A stretch of 5,480 nt of DNA, from NCBI GenBank assembly GCA_023667385.1, contig JAMPAE010000118.1, positions 1 through 5,480 on the forward strand, in the 5' to 3' direction. This DNA is from Ruminococcus sp. (GTDB lineage Bacteria; Bacillota; Clostridia; Oscillospirales; Acutalibacteraceae). The notes beneath the pieces are model-generated. The model did not search any database. It was not told the DNA's origin and was given only the letters and a program-made list of their open reading frames with translations. How positions within the stretch are numbered: position 1 is the stretch's first letter; each line of letters opens with the position of its first letter. Below, piece by piece: positions 4,662 through 5,480 of this stretch. The translations under genes and the position numbers were made by a program.

Positions 4662-5480
4662 TTATTGAACAAATCGCCTGCACTCAAACTCCACATGAAG
4701 CATAAAGCTCATATGAAATGTGCGCATCACCCAATTGAAGATGCGAGTGATCGGCGTTTTTGTATAGCCACCTTTCAGATAGCCGTAGGCGTAGTCTTTT
4801 TCCGTAACGTTGATGATATGATTTGACCAATTTTCCATTTCTTCTTTTGGCTTTTCAAGTGAAAAATAAGACTTAGTTTCATTACCTGCCATTTTGACTT
4901 CTGCGTTTACGCCTTTCAAACCCATGGCATTTACAGCGTCAAAAGTTATCATTCCTCCGGGGAAGTGTTCCGCCATGGCTGTAAACAGACGGCGCACCTG
5001 CTCTTTCTCAAAATAATAGAACAATCCGCCTGCCGTAAAAACAATTCCGTCCTCCGGTTTGAAGTTAATCTGATCAAACCACGAAAAATCATTGAGGTCA
5101 CAAACGATATTTTTCTCATGTTCACCTTTTGGAATGTGCTTTTCCCTCAGGGCGATTACGTTTTCCATATCCAGGCAATACCATGGGTTCGTATTGTTGC
5201 CCATCTGTCTGCGCAAGCAGGAAAGTCCTGCTCCAAGCTCCACAACTGCCGCACGGGGATGCTTTTTCAGATATTCATTAATTTCCCACGACAGATTGTA
5301 CTGTCTGATTACGCAGTTCATCCACATATATTGCAGGCGGAATAAAACCTTGTCAGACCAGTCTACGCCCAATTCTTTTACGATGCGCTCTGCATCCTTA
5401 TCCGGAAACAGATTCGGATATTTCTTTGCGGCAATCATTCGTCCCCACAGGGGCATACACAGCGTTTGCTGCACTGTATT
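4662..5480 (-). CDS. SAM-dependent O-methyltransferase, TcmP/LCM-like (5' end outside window)
   Basis: This is a class I SAM-dependent methyltransferase resembling the leucine carboxyl methyltransferase/TcmP group, whose members methylate carboxyl or hydroxyl groups of small molecules. Counting from the in-frame GTG at 5474, the SAM-binding motif I is VVELGAGLSCLRRQM (77-91), the acidic ribose-binding segment is YCLDMENVIALR (99-110), then CDLNDFSWFD (125-134), FTAGGLFYYF (146-155) in place of the usual EGxxxYL, and FPGGMITFDA (171-180). A lid-like variable region (about 185-245) precedes the final beta hairpin. The frame stays open to the window edge (codons ACA and AAT precede the GTG). The segment VQQTLCMPLWGR matches the interior of related proteins rather than their start, so the true start lies beyond 5480 and only a few residues are probably missing. 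The substrate is unknown. Downstream genes have their own promoter, so this is a separate unit. Confidence 0.85.
   Translation of the reverse strand, partial: NTVQQTLCMPLWGRMIAAKKYPNLFPDKDAERIVKELGVDWSDKVLFRLQYMWMNCVIRQYNLSWEINEYLKKHPRAAVVELGAGLSCLRRQMGNNTNPWYCLDMENVIALREKHIPKGEHEKNIVCDLNDFSWFDQINFKPEDGIVFTAGGLFYYFEKEQVRRLFTAMAEHFPGGMITFDAVNAMGLKGVNAEVKMAGNETKSYFSLEKPKEEMENWSNHIINVTEKDYAYGYLKGGYTKTPITRIFNWVMRTFHMSFMLHVEFECRRFVQ

Noticed and set aside
4965..5345. 126-codon plus-strand open frame
   Set aside because: It lies entirely antisense to the well-supported methyltransferase, has no recognisable domain and no good ribosome site, and its composition is that of a reverse shadow.
5472..5474. 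GTG as the start codon of the methyltransferase
   Set aside because: The frame remains open to the window edge, there is too little upstream sequence for a ribosome site, and the residues after the GTG match an internal segment of related enzymes.
1..5480. CRISPR array, tRNA, insertion sequence or phage genes
   Set aside because: No regularly spaced long repeats, cloverleaf sequences, transposase or integrase motifs or terminal inverted repeats were found on reading both strands.

Overview
The window looks like chromosomal DNA of a low-to-moderate GC Firmicute, most likely a gut-type clostridium (Oscillospiraceae/Lachnospiraceae-like). This is inferred from AAGGAG-type ribosome sites, consensus sigma-A promoters, a GPH sugar transporter, a sigma factor that starts MLLFYLSLV, and a DUF4367-type membrane protein behind it. 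No phage, insertion sequence, CRISPR array, tRNA or rRNA is visible. No intergenic stretch exceeds 300 bases.

Left half, plus strand (about 1-2352): a promoter at 6-33 drives an apparent two-gene operon. The first gene is a GPH-family sugar:cation symporter. Fourteen bases later comes a 274-residue protein recognised as an acyltransferase of the NAT_N/GNAT_C type. The pair suggests uptake of a glycoside or oligosaccharide coupled to acyl-group chemistry, but no substrate can be read from the sequence. The operon ends at a 10-bp GC-rich hairpin (2359-2384) that also suits transcription arriving from the right.

Right half, minus strand (5480 down to 2396), in transcription order: a TcmP/LCM-like SAM-dependent O-methyltransferase, cut by the window edge and closed by its own G.U-rich terminator; then a near-perfect sigma-A promoter; an ECF-type sigma factor; an overlapping single-pass membrane protein with a DUF4367 outer domain (probable anti-sigma factor or sensor); a 133-bp gap with a hairpin that can mask a Shine-Dalgarno sequence; and a secreted lipoprotein of unknown function. 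The sigma factor and membrane protein form a translationally coupled module of the kind that senses envelope conditions. The lipoprotein is a plausible third member or target.

The most interesting parts are the sigma/membrane-protein/lipoprotein unit and its intergenic RNA structure: an anti-SD/SD stem, a two-codon ORF and three phased heptamers. No clearly new defence or mobile system is visible.
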